Source of the DNA: HGW-17 sp964516435
Lineage (GTDB): Bacteria; Myxococcota_A; Polyangia; HGW-17
DNA: 41,845 nucleotides
Assembly (NCBI GenBank): GCA_964516435.1
Contig: CAZEZP010000013.1
Span: 1-41,845 of the forward strand
Reading direction: 5' to 3'
The position numbers were made by a program, and so were the translations under genes. The first letter of the stretch is position 1. Each line of letters opens with the position of its first letter. This document shows positions 16,720 to 25,307 of this stretch, in pieces. A model generated the notes under the pieces. The model was not told the DNA's origin and did not search any database. It saw only the letters and a program-made list of their open reading frames with translations.

Positions 16720-18125
16720 TTTGCGCCGGCATCGATCCCGATGCGCTTGCCTTGTACCTGCGTTTTGGCTACGTGCCGGCTCCCTGGAGCATCCATGAGG
16801 GCATCTTCAAGTTGCCCCCGGCGCATTTCCTCGAGGTGCGCGAGGGAGGGCGCGTTTTTGGCGAGCCCGTCTGCTACTGGGATTTGCCCCGCATCGCGCA
16901 GGGGAAGCGCGATCTGGACCCCGGCGATCCGGCGCTGGTGGACGAGCTCGACCGGCTGCTGCGCTCTTCCGTGGCTCTGCGCATGATGTCGGATGTGCCG
17001 CTGGGGGCGCTTCTTTCCGGGGGTATCGATTCCACGCTGGTGGCGGCGCTCATGCAGGCGCAGAGTTCCCGACCGGTCCAGACGTTCACCATCGGCTTCG
17101 CCGAGGGACCCTATGACGAATCCCCGCATGCCGCTGCCGTGGCCCGCCACCTGGGCACGGATCACCACGAGATGCGCGTGACGCCGGCGGAAGCGCTCTC
17201 CATCATTCCCCGCCTGCCGGAAATCTATGACGAGCCGTTTGCGGATTCCTCGCAGATTCCCACGTACTGGGTGTTCGCCATGGCCCGCCGGCACGTGACG
17301 GTGACGCTTTCGGGCGATGCGGGCGATGAACTGTTCTTCGGGTATGACCGCTACCATCTTTGCCTGAACCTGTGGAAAATTCTCCGCCGCATACCCGCCG
17401 CAGTGAAACCCCCGGTTTCCTGGTTTTTCCGGCACATGCCTGTTCAATGGCTGGACCGCATACAGGGAGTGCTGGGAACACCGCGACGCCCCCTGTATCT
17501 TGCGCACCGCATTCCCCGGCTTGTGCAGATGCTGCAAATCCGCAGTGAATGGGAATTGTATGCGTTCTTCAACGCCATGTGGCCGGATGACACCCTGTTG
17601 CGCAGGGAGGCAAATCCGGTATCCCGCTTCGATGCAATCGCGCGGGAACCCATTTCCTTTGCCGAGCGCATGATGCTCGCTGACCAACTCACCTACCTGC
17701 CCGACGATATCTTCGTCAAGACAGACCGCGCCTCCATGGCGGTGAGTCTGGAAGCCCGCGTGCCGCTGGTGGATCCGCGTCTGGTGGAATTCGTCTGGAG
17801 TCTGCCGCTCTCAGCCAAGTATCGCCATGGGAAGACCAAATGGCTGTTGCGCAGGGTGCTGGACCGCTACGTGCCGCGCGCCCTGCTGGAACGCCCCAAG
17901 CAGGGCTTCGGTGTTCCGATCGAGTATTGGTTGCGCAACGAATTGCGGGACTGGGCGGAAGACCTGCTCGCGGAAGACCGGCTCGAGCGGGAAGGCGTTT
18001 TCGATGCGGACACGGTTCGCCGCGTCTGGGCGGAGCACCTTTCTGGCACCCGCCGCTGGCATCATCATCTCTGGGCCATCCTGATGTTCCAGGCGTGGCA
18101 TGAAAAAAAAGAGATAAAATCATGA
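16206..18125 (+). CDS. asnB: Asparagine synthase-type glutamine amidotransferase, copy 2
   Basis: A 639-residue class II amidotransferase with nucleophile Cys2 (MCGIAGF), RHRGPDDEG, FNGEIYNH, the PP-loop SGGIDST (about 275), LSGDAGDELFFGYDRY and KQGFGVPIEYW. The glutaminase half is nearly identical to copy 1 even at DNA level, while the synthetase half is clearly divergent (different hinge, extra RRIPAAVKPPVSWFF segment and a longer C-terminus ending HHLWAILMFQAWHE). The two copies therefore probably act on different acceptors but share the ammonia-producing half. It starts 20 bp after the AT-rich GT2 gene with a poor ribosome site, and its stop overlaps the next start by ATGA. It may amidate a uronic acid or other carboxylate on the glycan. 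Confidence 0.92.
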   Translation: MCGIAGFWSVDTREKEAAARRMADALRHRGPDDEGVWVDDAAGIALSQRRLSIVDLSPAGHQPMLSRDGRFVLVFNGEIYNHADLRAQLPGDFPWRGHSDTETLVEAIAAWGVEATLSRLNGMFAFAVWDRELRTLWLARDRMGEKPLYYGSCGSTFLFGSELKALRAHPAFCAGIDPDALALYLRFGYVPAPWSIHEGIFKLPPAHFLEVREGGRVFGEPVCYWDLPRIAQGKRDLDPGDPALVDELDRLLRSSVALRMMSDVPLGALLSGGIDSTLVAALMQAQSSRPVQTFTIGFAEGPYDESPHAAAVARHLGTDHHEMRVTPAEALSIIPRLPEIYDEPFADSSQIPTYWVFAMARRHVTVTLSGDAGDELFFGYDRYHLCLNLWKILRRIPAAVKPPVSWFFRHMPVQWLDRIQGVLGTPRRPLYLAHRIPRLVQMLQIRSEWELYAFFNAMWPDDTLLRREANPVSRFDAIAREPISFAERMMLADQLTYLPDDIFVKTDRASMAVSLEARVPLVDPRLVEFVWSLPLSAKYRHGKTKWLLRRVLDRYVPRALLERPKQGFGVPIEYWLRNELRDWAEDLLAEDRLEREGVFDADTVRRVWAEHLSGTRRWHHHLWAILMFQAWHEKKEIKS

Positions 18126-19540
18126 TTTTCAGTTCATTTGAATTTATTTTCCTGTTTTTGCCAATAACCATATTTTTCTATTTTCAGATAAATAAATTCA
18201 TCAATCATTTTTGGGGTAAAATTTTTCTTGTACTTGCCTCTCTGTTCTTTTATGGTTACTGGAATCCGCAATATGTGCTCCTTATTTTGCTCTCTTGTCT
18301 TGTAAATTTCAGGTTGGGCAGTTATCTGATACCCGGGAAAGAAAAAACAAATCCAGCACGACGGGTATTCTTGATTGCTGGCATAGCAGGGAATCTGCTG
18401 TTCTTGGGATTTTTCAAGTATTTTAATTTTTTGATTCAAAATGTCAATTTTATATTTCATGGTTCTTTTGATTATCTTGAAATCATTCTTCCATTGGCGA
18501 TTTCCTTTTTTACTTTTCAGCAGATTGCATACCTCGTGGATAGTTACCGAGGAAAGACCAGGGAATATGATATCGTCAACTATTTTCTTTTCGTGACCTT
18601 TTTCCCTCAGTTGATAGCAGGACCTATCGTACATCACTCGGAAGTGATACCTCAGTTTGAAAATACATCCAATCGTTTCATAAATTATGATAACTTATCT
18701 ATTGGATTTTATTTGTTTGCCATTGGATTGTTCAAAAAAGCAGTCATTGCGGATTCCCTGAGTTTGTTTGTCGATGCTGGCTACAAGTCGGGAGACCCTC
18801 TTACTTTTATAGAGGCTTGGATTGTTTCTCTCAGTTATACGTTTCAACTGTATTTCGATTTCAGCGGCTATACGGATATGGGTTTGGGCGCCGCCCGAAT
18901 GATGAACATCGTGTTGCCGCAGAATTTTCTTTCTCCTTACAAGTCCTTGAATATTCAGGAATTCTGGAAGCGCTGGCATATTACCCTGGGAAGATGGCTA
19001 TCCAACTATCTTTACATTCCACTGGGAGGAAATCGCCTTGGATCCTGGAGAACCTATCGAAATCTGATGATTACATTCTTGCTCGGTGGGTTCTGGCACG
19101 GGGCTGGATGGACATTCATTATTTGGGGTTTTTTGCACGGATTGGCAACCGTTTGTCATCGGATATGGAAATCCATGTTTCTACGGATGCCCAGATGGCT
19201 GGCATGGTTCATTACCTTCCAGTTCGTCAATGCCGCCTGGGTGTTTTTTCGCGCTCCTGATATCTCGTCCGCATTGCAGGTTTTCGAGGGCATGCTGGGA
19301 TTGACGCGCTTTTATGGGCTGGTCCGGTTTGGCGAAATCAATACGACCGACTTGTACATGTACATCTGCATTCTGCCCCTGAGTGGTCTACTTGCCGTTT
19401 TTGCAAGAAACAGTTTTGAAAAAACGGCAAGTTTCCAATTCAATTATAAAAATATGTTTTTTACGGTTTTTATGTTTTTGACTTCTTTGATGTTCCTGAA
19501 TTCCATAACCCCCAAGGAGTTTTTGTACTTTGACTTCTAA
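18122..19540 (+). CDS. MBOAT-family O-acyltransferase (AlgI-like)
   Basis: A 472-residue polytopic membrane protein. The opening MIFSSFEFIFLFLPI and FFYGYWNPQYVLL (about 42-54) are typical of AlgI/PatA-like MBOATs; FWKRWHITLGRWLSNYLYIP (about 281-300) and GGFWHGAGWTFIIWGFLHG (about 321-339) carry the conserved His residues, the second being the presumed catalytic one. It would move an acyl group, usually acetyl, across the membrane for O-acylation of the polysaccharide. The start overlaps the stop of asnB copy 2 (ATGA) and the gene downstream encodes an SGNH-like partner, the usual two-part arrangement. GC content is far below that of the preceding gene. Confidence 0.93.
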   Translation: MIFSSFEFIFLFLPITIFFYFQINKFINHFWGKIFLVLASLFFYGYWNPQYVLLILLSCLVNFRLGSYLIPGKEKTNPARRVFLIAGIAGNLLFLGFFKYFNFLIQNVNFIFHGSFDYLEIILPLAISFFTFQQIAYLVDSYRGKTREYDIVNYFLFVTFFPQLIAGPIVHHSEVIPQFENTSNRFINYDNLSIGFYLFAIGLFKKAVIADSLSLFVDAGYKSGDPLTFIEAWIVSLSYTFQLYFDFSGYTDMGLGAARMMNIVLPQNFLSPYKSLNIQEFWKRWHITLGRWLSNYLYIPLGGNRLGSWRTYRNLMITFLLGGFWHGAGWTFIIWGFLHGLATVCHRIWKSMFLRMPRWLAWFITFQFVNAAWVFFRAPDISSALQVFEGMLGLTRFYGLVRFGEINTTDLYMYICILPLSGLLAVFARNSFEKTASFQFNYKNMFFTVFMFLTSLMFLNSITPKEFLYFDF

Positions 19541-20447
19541 AAAGTTCTTTTTCATTTTGTTGTCTATAATAATCGGCTCCATTGCATCAATCGTTGGCAT
19601 GAATTTATGGATTGATGTGTTTGGCATTTTTGGGGAAACCAGTGGGAAGCGCATTAACATATACAGCAATGAACGTTTTGAAAAATATCTGCTTTCATTG
19701 AACTACGTTCCTTCAAATTTTGATGCTTTGCTATTCGGCCCTTCCACATCTGTAAATATAGACATAAAAAATTTTTCAACTTACAATTTTTATAACATGT
19801 CAATCAATGGCGGAAATATTTCTGAAATTAAAGTTTTTTTGGAAAATTATTTGAAAAAACGAAAGCCCGATCTTGTTGTTTTGGGGATGTATCCCTATTT
19901 GATTATCTCTCATGGAATGAAGACGTTGTACTTGTCGAAGAGGTCATATTGGAGCGCTTTTGGCTCAATAATACTTGCCAAGCATTATTTAATAAAGTTT
20001 TTTTCACAAATAAAACAAAAAACTCCATTGATGAGTGCGTATGGGCATCAATCCTTTGGCTTTTCATGCAATGCTGTCAAAGAGAAGTCCTCCTTGCTTG
20101 TAGAGGAAACCAGGGAAAAAGCTTTTCGGGCAGACCTCCTTGCCCTTCTGGATTTGAAAGAATTTTTGCAGGTTCTTGAAGAGCATGGAATTCCTCTGCT
20201 GGTCTATCATCATCCTGTCCCACGCGAATTGTATCATCACAACATTAAGTTGTATACGAGTTATAAAATGATAATCAATGCCATGATGCCTTCCGGGACG
20301 GTTGTGGTTGATTTTAATGATAATCGATTTTCCTATATAAACAGTAACTACGATAATTTTAAAGATCATGCACATTTGAACGATAAGGGTGCCCAATTGG
20401 TCGCACATGAACTGGATGTGGTGATTTCTTCGCTTTCGAAGAAATGA
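19530..20447 (+). CDS. SGNH-like (AlgX/AlgJ/DltD-type) partner of the MBOAT acyltransferase
   Basis: A 305-residue protein with an N-terminal membrane anchor (about 5-27) and an extracytoplasmic SGNH-like domain: LLFGPSTSVNI (about 68-78, nucleophile Ser), SINGGNIS (about 91-98, oxyanion Gly/Asn) and DHAHLNDKG (about 279-287, Asp-His dyad). Proteins of this type take the acyl group exported by an MBOAT and place it on the glycan. The start is a TTG at 19530: AAGGAG lies 10 nt upstream and no ATG occurs before the anchor ends. It overlaps the MBOAT gene by 11 nt. Catalytic residues are placed as expected but family assignment is from motifs only. It is the last gene of the plus-strand operon. 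Confidence 0.8.
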   Translation: MTSKKFFFILLSIIIGSIASIVGMNLWIDVFGIFGETSGKRINIYSNERFEKYLLSLNYVPSNFDALLFGPSTSVNIDIKNFSTYNFYNMSINGGNISEIKVFLENYLKKRKPDLVVLGMYPYLIISHGMKTLYLSKRSYWSAFGSIILAKHYLIKFFSQIKQKTPLMSAYGHQSFGFSCNAVKEKSSLLVEETREKAFRADLLALLDLKEFLQVLEEHGIPLLVYHHPVPRELYHHNIKLYTSYKMIINAMMPSGTVVVDFNDNRFSYINSNYDNFKDHAHLNDKGAQLVAHELDVVISSLSKK

Positions 20448-20456
20448 GATTTGATT

Positions 20457-21554
20457 TTATTTCGTGATGGTTTCCCGCAGTTCCACCCGGGGGCAGTGGG
20501 GGCCCATGGGCAGGCTCAGGACCTCGCGGGCGAGCGTTTCGGCAATCGGGAAGGCGCCGGGGCCGAAGCCGAGATCGCGGTAGGCTTCCTGCAAATGCGG
20601 CGGGATGGGGTAGTGGATCAGCGTGCCGATGCCGGCCTCGGCCAGCCGCTTCTGCAGTTCGTCCCGGCGCGGATGCCGCACGACGAACAGGTGCCAGCAG
20701 GGTTCGGCCCACTCGGGCACGTGCGGCAGGGTGAGGTCCGGCACCCCGGCCAGATGCTCCCTGTACCACGCGGCCAGTTCCCGCCGCCGCGCGTTCCACG
20801 CATCCAGATGCCGCAGTTTCACGCGCAGAATGGCCGCCTGCAGGGGATCGAGCCGGCTGTTGTATCCTTGCACCTCGTTGACGTACTTCACGCGCGAGCC
20901 GTAGTTGCGCAGCACCCGCACGCGGTCGGCGATATCCGCATCGTTCGTGGTGATGGCGCCGGCATCCCCCATCGCGCCCAGATTCTTGCCGGGATAGAAG
21001 CTCCACGCGCAGACGTCGCCGTGGCTTCCGATGCGCCTTCCCCTGTAGCGTGCCCCGTGCGCCTGCGCGCAGTCCTCGAGCACCCGCAGGCCGTGCCGCC
21101 GGGCAACCGCCAGGATGGGATCCATGTCACAGGGCTGGCCATACAGGTGCACGGGCAGAAGCACCCGCGTGCGGGGGGTCAGCGCCGCCTCGATGCGCGC
21201 GGGGTCGATGTTGTGCGTGGCCGGGTCGGGCTCTACGGGCACGATGCGCGCGCCGCAGCGGCTCACGGCCAGCCACGTGGCGATGTACGTGTTGGAGGGG
21301 ACGACGACCTCGTCGCCCGGGCCCACGCCCAGCGCCAGAAGCGCCAGGTGCAGGGCATCGAGCCCGTTGGCCACCCCCACGGCATGCGCCGCGCCCGTAT
21401 AGGCCGCGAATTCGGATTCGAAGGCTTCCACTTCCGGCCCCAGGATGTAGAGGCCCGAGGAAAGCACTCGCGACACGGCGGCATCGATTTCCTCCCGCAG
21501 TTCCAGGTAGGCCGCCTGCAGATCGAGAAACGGAATGCGCACGGCAGATGTCAT
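20457..21554 (-). CDS. DegT/DnrJ/EryC1 aminotransferase, probably for a dTDP-3-amino-3,6-dideoxyhexose
   Basis: A 365-residue PLP-dependent sugar aminotransferase. IPFLDLQAAY (about 7-16), GVANGLDALHLAL, EDCAQAHGA (about 179-187) and SFYPGKNLGAMGDAGAI (about 204-220, PLP lysine in PGKN) define the family; DAGAI and NYGSRVKY resemble the FdtB/QdtB branch acting on dTDP-3-keto-6-deoxyhexose. The ATG at 21554 has AGGAGGT upstream; it overlaps the stop of the ketoisomerase gene (ATGA), which itself argues for successive steps. It is the last gene of the eight-gene minus operon and ends 9 bp from the converging operon. The product would be dTDP-Fuc3N or dTDP-Qui3N; sequence alone does not decide. 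Confidence 0.9.
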   Translation of the reverse strand: MTSAVRIPFLDLQAAYLELREEIDAAVSRVLSSGLYILGPEVEAFESEFAAYTGAAHAVGVANGLDALHLALLALGVGPGDEVVVPSNTYIATWLAVSRCGARIVPVEPDPATHNIDPARIEAALTPRTRVLLPVHLYGQPCDMDPILAVARRHGLRVLEDCAQAHGARYRGRRIGSHGDVCAWSFYPGKNLGAMGDAGAITTNDADIADRVRVLRNYGSRVKYVNEVQGYNSRLDPLQAAILRVKLRHLDAWNARRRELAAWYREHLAGVPDLTLPHVPEWAEPCWHLFVVRHPRRDELQKRLAEAGIGTLIHYPIPPHLQEAYRDLGFGPGAFPIAETLAREVLSLPMGPHCPRVELRETITK

Positions 21555-21961
21555 GGGCGTTGCACCTCCTGCAGGAATTGGGCGTAATCGCGGATGTAGT
21601 CGGCTTCGTCGTAGGGCAGGGAAGCGGCCACCAGGCACACCGCCCCCGGCGAGAAGTTTTCGAGTTGTCCCCATACCATGGGGGACACGTACAGCCCGCG
21701 GCTGGGCGAATCCAGCGTGAAGCGGGCCTGCCGGCGGCCGTCGTCCAGGATCACGTCGAAGGTTCCGGCCAGCGCCAGAATGAATTGCTGCAGGCGCCGG
21801 TGGGCATGCGCGCCGCGGCCCTGGCCGGCCGGCACATCGTAAATGTAAAATATCCGGGCGATGCCGAATGGCACGTGCCGCCCCCCCTCGAAGAAGGACA
21901 GGTTCCCGCGCGGGTCGGTGATGGTGGGCACTTCGATGATGCGGCAGTCAGACAGCGGCAT
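21551..21961 (-). CDS. dTDP-4-keto-6-deoxyglucose 3,4-ketoisomerase (QdtA/FdtA family)
   Basis: A 136-residue single-domain cupin. It moves the keto group of dTDP-4-keto-6-deoxyglucose from C4 to C3, preparing the 3-amination. Family hallmarks are ITDPRGNLSFFEGG (about 14-27), FYIYDVP, the catalytic RGAHAHRRLQQF (about 50-61), LDDG and SPMVWGQLENFSPGAVCLV (about 93-111). FdtA and QdtA differ in C4 stereochemistry, which I cannot assign. The ATG at 21961 gives the normal length and overlaps the methyltransferase gene by 14 nt; an earlier in-frame ATG at 22030 would add 23 residues and overlap it by 83 nt, which is less likely. GC content rises sharply at its start compared with the gene before it. 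Confidence 0.9.
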   Translation of the reverse strand: MPLSDCRIIEVPTITDPRGNLSFFEGGRHVPFGIARIFYIYDVPAGQGRGAHAHRRLQQFILALAGTFDVILDDGRRQARFTLDSPSRGLYVSPMVWGQLENFSPGAVCLVAASLPYDEADYIRDYAQFLQEVQRP

Positions 21962-22685
21962 GGGATGCACCAGTTGCTTTGTGACATGCGGCAAACAATT
22001 CCGCCGAATTTTCCGGGTACTCTTTGCCAAGTTCTACAAAAGCCCTGAGGATTTCAGGTGTCATGATCTTTTCCATCTGGAAATAGGTGAACGGCTTCAG
22101 CAAGAGCCCGCCGAAATGAATGATTTTCCAGCCTGCGTGCTGTAAATCTTTCTTCAGGGTTTCATGGGTATAGACGCGCTGGTGTCCCAACGCGAAATCG
22201 CGTTTGTCGAGTTCATCGGGCGATTTCAACAATCCCATCTTGACGGCGGCCAGCCGGTGGAAGGACAGCGCATTCGGAACCCCTACGAGAAGAACCCCAT
22301 CGTCAGCAAGCCAGGTTTTGGCTTTGGTTAGAATCTGGATGGGGTCGCTTACGTGTTCCAGGATATGGTCCATGATAATCGTATCGAATGGTTCGGTGCA
22401 TTCCCAGGTTTCAAACAGGGAGTGGATTTTGGTGAGATTCGGATGGTCGGGAATCTGATTCAGGAGGGTTTCCGAGCCTTCCACGACGGTAACGGATGGG
22501 AAGTGGGAAAGGATGAGCGGGGTCATCTGGCCTTCGGCCGGTCCCAGTTCCAATGCCCGCGTTCCACGGAAGAACGGACGCTGCATGTCGAATCGATGGC
22601 GAATCATCTCCTTGTCGATTGACAATTGCTCGGTGGTGTACCAGGCCGCACTTTTTTCCAGTTGTTCTCGGGTCGTATCGGTCAT
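21948..22685 (-). CDS. Class I SAM-dependent methyltransferase
   Basis: A 245-residue Rossmann methyltransferase of the Methyltransf_23/UbiE-like type. SAM-binding motif I is ALELGPAEGQMTP (about 43-55), the acidic ribose-binding residue is in TVVEGSETLL, motif II-like DTIIMDHILEHVSDP (about 100-114) and DDGVLLVGVPN follow. It could methylate a sugar O/N or a carboxylate; the substrate is not indicated. GGGAG precedes the ATG. Its start overlaps the stop of the HAD gene (ATGA), and its end overlaps the ketoisomerase. Moderate GC content groups it with the HAD, SDR and ATP-grasp genes, suggesting the four travelled as one block. Confidence 0.88.
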   Translation of the reverse strand: MTDTTREQLEKSAAWYTTEQLSIDKEMIRHRFDMQRPFFRGTRALELGPAEGQMTPLILSHFPSVTVVEGSETLLNQIPDHPNLTKIHSLFETWECTEPFDTIIMDHILEHVSDPIQILTKAKTWLADDGVLLVGVPNALSFHRLAAVKMGLLKSPDELDKRDFALGHQRVYTHETLKKDLQHAGWKIIHFGGLLLKPFTYFQMEKIMTPEILRAFVELGKEYPENSAELFAACHKATGASHAAV

Positions 22686-23323
22686 GTTTCACTCCCGGAA
22701 AAATTTTCCAGTTTGATATGGGCAAGTGTTTCATGCACGATGGCTGCCTGCTGTCTGAGCCAGTCTTCATTCCGGACGCCGCTGGCTACCGCAATGGCCG
22801 GAATGCCGATTTCATGGGCCGATTGGATGTCTTCTTCCGTGTCTCCCACCCAGAAGGCGAAAGACAAGTCGTGAAAATCCGGCTGCCGCCTGATTTCAAC
22901 CGACTTTTTGCCGGTTGCGTGCGAAACGACCAGAACCCTTGAGAAGAACGGGGCAATCCGCAGTCGTTCGAGTTCCTGCAGCAGCCTGTCTGCGAACTGC
23001 CGTTTGGACAGAAGGAATAGAAAATGTGTTTCTTGCGCCTTCTGCAGCCAGTCGAAGGCACCGGGGATGAGCCGATCCAGAAGGAGAAAGGCGGGTTGCT
23101 CGATGGTGTTCATCCACAGGGTGTGATACGCCTCGATGCGGGGGGCATGATTTCCCAGGATGACATGCATGGGGGCCCTGGCGCGTTTCATCGCCCAGTA
23201 ATCCGAGAATGGCAGGTGTTCCCTTATGTCCAGCGCATCGAGGCAATGGAGATAGCACTGGTAACTTCGCAAGCTGAAGTCGACGATGGTGCCATCGAAA
23301 TCCAGGATGATTGCCTGTTTCAT
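22682..23323 (-). CDS. HAD-superfamily hydrolase
   Basis: A 213-residue haloacid dehalogenase-like phosphatase. Motif I DFDGTIVD (8-15) carries both catalytic Asp residues, motif II is in FLLSKR (about 102-107), the motif III Lys in GKKS, and motif IV is VGDTEED (about 165-171). A helical cap lies between motifs I and II. It would remove a phosphate from a small metabolite. Coupled by ATGA overlaps to the SDR upstream and the methyltransferase downstream, it probably dephosphorylates an intermediate in the same pathway. A phosphatase is not required for either dTDP-rhamnose or dTDP-3-aminosugar synthesis, so it points to an additional branch. Confidence 0.88.
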   Translation of the reverse strand: MKQAIILDFDGTIVDFSLRSYQCYLHCLDALDIREHLPFSDYWAMKRARAPMHVILGNHAPRIEAYHTLWMNTIEQPAFLLLDRLIPGAFDWLQKAQETHFLFLLSKRQFADRLLQELERLRIAPFFSRVLVVSHATGKKSVEIRRQPDFHDLSFAFWVGDTEEDIQSAHEIGIPAIAVASGVRNEDWLRQQAAIVHETLAHIKLENFSGSET

Positions 23324-24222
23324 TTTTCGTCTGCCATGAGTTTTTTCATGTGCTCGTATTCGCAGGCAAGGCCTGTTTCAAGGGGGGTAAAAGCGAAGTC
23401 TTCCCCCAGGAGCGAGCGCAGAAGCCGGTTGTCGAATTCGATGGAGCGGCCCGGCGGGCCATCCGTGTAGGAAACCGCGCATTGGCCATTGGACAGTTGG
23501 CGCACGATGGAAATCACAGCGTTCAGACTATGGCTTTTTCCCGTACAGATGTTTACCGGGAAAGAGTAATCGATGTCCATGAATCTTTCCATGATGCGGC
23601 AGACGTCTTCGACATAGATGAAATCCCGTGTGGCATGTCCATCGCCCGAGACCGTCGTCGTCTGGCCGCGAAGTGTGTTCTCGAGGAGAACGGGAATGAA
23701 TTTGCGATATTTTTCTTCTCCGGGGCCATAGACATGGGACAAGCGCAGGATGCTGACGGCAGTTCCGGTGGATTGGGCATGGACGGCCAGCATGCGTTCG
23801 GCGAACAATTTGGACAACCCATACAGGTTGTCGGGGAGTGCTGGGGTACTTTCTTGGATGGGAAGAGCCGGTGTGGCCCCATATACATCCAAGGTGCTTG
23901 TAAAAATAATTTTTTTGTATTTCGATTTTAAAAGGCGCTGCGTTGCAAGAAGGTTTTGCTCGATGTTTTTTTCAATGTCGTTTGCATCTGCTGAACTTTT
24001 TGGGGTGAAAGACGCCAAGTGAAAAACAATATCGGATTCAGCAATGAGAGACGATTCCAGGCGTTCAAGAGGGGATGCTATCCATTGGATGCGGGGATGT
24101 TCGAGGGGAATGGTGCCCCGCGTCACGGCCAGAATGTCATATCTTTCATTTTTTGCCAGATGCCGGATCAGATGGCGGCCAATGAACCCGCCGGCTCCCG
24201 TGACGAGGATTTTCCGTTTCAT
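23320..24222 (-). CDS. Extended SDR, NAD-dependent epimerase/dehydratase
   Basis: A 300-residue nucleotide-sugar-type SDR. KILVTGAGGFIGRHLI (4-19) is the NAD-binding loop, FTSTLDVYG (about 106-114) holds the catalytic Ser/Thr, NLYGLSK (about 131-137) is the Tyr-x3-Lys pair, and RLSHVYGPG and GHATRDFIYVEDV (about 193-205) are typical of sugar epimerases/dehydratases. Whether it epimerises, dehydrates or reduces cannot be told. I use the ATG at 24222: GGAGG upstream and a 4-nt ATGA overlap with the ATP-grasp stop; a longer in-frame reading to 24300 lies inside the ATP-grasp gene. It neighbours the HAD and ATP-grasp genes in one transcript. Confidence 0.9.
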   Translation of the reverse strand: MKRKILVTGAGGFIGRHLIRHLAKNERYDILAVTRGTIPLEHPRIQWIASPLERLESSLIAESDIVFHLASFTPKSSADANDIEKNIEQNLLATQRLLKSKYKKIIFTSTLDVYGATPALPIQESTPALPDNLYGLSKLFAERMLAVHAQSTGTAVSILRLSHVYGPGEEKYRKFIPVLLENTLRGQTTTVSGDGHATRDFIYVEDVCRIMERFMDIDYSFPVNICTGKSHSLNAVISIVRQLSNGQCAVSYTDGPPGRSIEFDNRLLRSLLGEDFAFTPLETGLACEYEHMKKLMADEK

Positions 24223-25277
24223 GGGACGCGCGCCTCCATGGCTTCGAGTTCCGCTCGGGTGACGAGAACGGGGCGAGTGTCCATGCCGCGAATCCAGCAC
24301 AGGCCGGCAGGAAGCGGGTTGATTTTCTTTTCGATTCTCGGCTTTTTCCCATCCAGCCCGAGGTCGACGTAGATTTCCGGCATGTTGAGACCGGCTCGGG
24401 TGAAGAAATAGTGGGTGGTGAAGAATCGGCCGATATTGATTTCCGTCACCCGGGGATTTCCGGAAAAATCATAGGTCATGTCTACGGCGAAAATTCCGTG
24501 TGGAATGGCAGAAACCGCGTGAATGGCCTGCATGGCGATCTGGTCCACCACGGGGTCGTCGATGGTTTCACCGACGCCCGTGATGCCGGTTACGCCGGAC
24601 AAGGTGCGATTGCCAAAATTCCAGGAGAGCCGTTTCCTTCCCTGGCCGACGATGAGTTCTCCTTCATGCCAGATGGACATCCACGTAGCCGTATCGCTGG
24701 AGAGCAGTTCGGCCGCTGTGAATTGCCCCCATCCCTTGTAGTGTTCGATCCAGATGCGGGCGAAATCGAGATTGTCGACCGGGAGGGCACCCTTGCCGCC
24801 ACCGCCCTCGGTCGCCCGGATCCACATGCGTCCGCCAAACATTTCGAATGCGTTCTTCAATTCCCGTTCATCGTGAATGATGACGGTATGGGGGACGGGG
24901 ACGCCTTTTTCTTTCCAGATTTCATAGGAGGCGCCCTTGTTCACGCAATTCTCCACGGCCAGGGCATCCGGCAGAAAGTATCGGATGCCTCGCCTGTCCA
25001 ACTCCTCGCGGATCCGGGAGACGGCGCGGACTTCGAAATCGTTCTGCACATGGACGAAATCCGGTTTCGCCTTGTCCACGAGTTTCAGGAAGACTTCTTT
25101 CCAGGCGGGGCTCTTGGCGGGCGGGATGACGTACTTTTCTTCCACGTCGGCCAGAAAGAGGTCCGATGGTTCGCAACTCGTGCCGATGAGATGGTCCTTG
25201 CGGGAAGATTCCCGAAGGCTCCAGATGAAATTGTTGGAGGGAGCTCCTCCAGCGCCGCCAACCAGGATTTTGGCCAT
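24219..25277 (-). CDS. ATP-grasp ligase (carboxylate-amine ligase type)
   Basis: A 352-residue three-domain ATP-grasp protein. The N-terminal preATP-grasp domain opens MAKILVGGAGGAPSNN; NKGASYEIWKEKGVPVPHT (about 113-131) leads into the ATP-grasp fold, with the Gly loop RATEGGGGKGALPV (about 154-167). Metal-binding residues are in FAVDMTYDFSGNPRVTEIN and IGRFFTTHYF (about 274-302). Such enzymes activate a carboxylate as acyl phosphate and join it to an amine. It follows rfbA by 30 bp and has AAAGGAG before the ATG. In a locus that makes a 3-amino sugar but shows no N-acetyltransferase, it is a candidate for forming the amide on that amine; this is inference. It could instead make a small amide precursor. 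Confidence 0.88.
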   Translation of the reverse strand: MAKILVGGAGGAPSNNFIWSLRESSRKDHLIGTSCEPSDLFLADVEEKYVIPPAKSPAWKEVFLKLVDKAKPDFVHVQNDFEVRAVSRIREELDRRGIRYFLPDALAVENCVNKGASYEIWKEKGVPVPHTVIIHDERELKNAFEMFGGRMWIRATEGGGGKGALPVDNLDFARIWIEHYKGWGQFTAAELLSSDTATWMSIWHEGELIVGQGRKRLSWNFGNRTLSGVTGITGVGETIDDPVVDQIAMQAIHAVSAIPHGIFAVDMTYDFSGNPRVTEINIGRFFTTHYFFTRAGLNMPEIYVDLGLDGKKPRIEKKINPLPAGLCWIRGMDTRPVLVTRAELEAMEARVP

Positions 25278-25307
25278 ATGAAAAATCTCCTTTGATGCGT
25301 GAAAATA

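Noticed and set aside
21962..22030. Longer start of the ketoisomerase
   Set aside because: Would overlap the methyltransferase gene by 83 nt and add a non-conserved basic N-terminus; the ATG at 21961 gives the family length.
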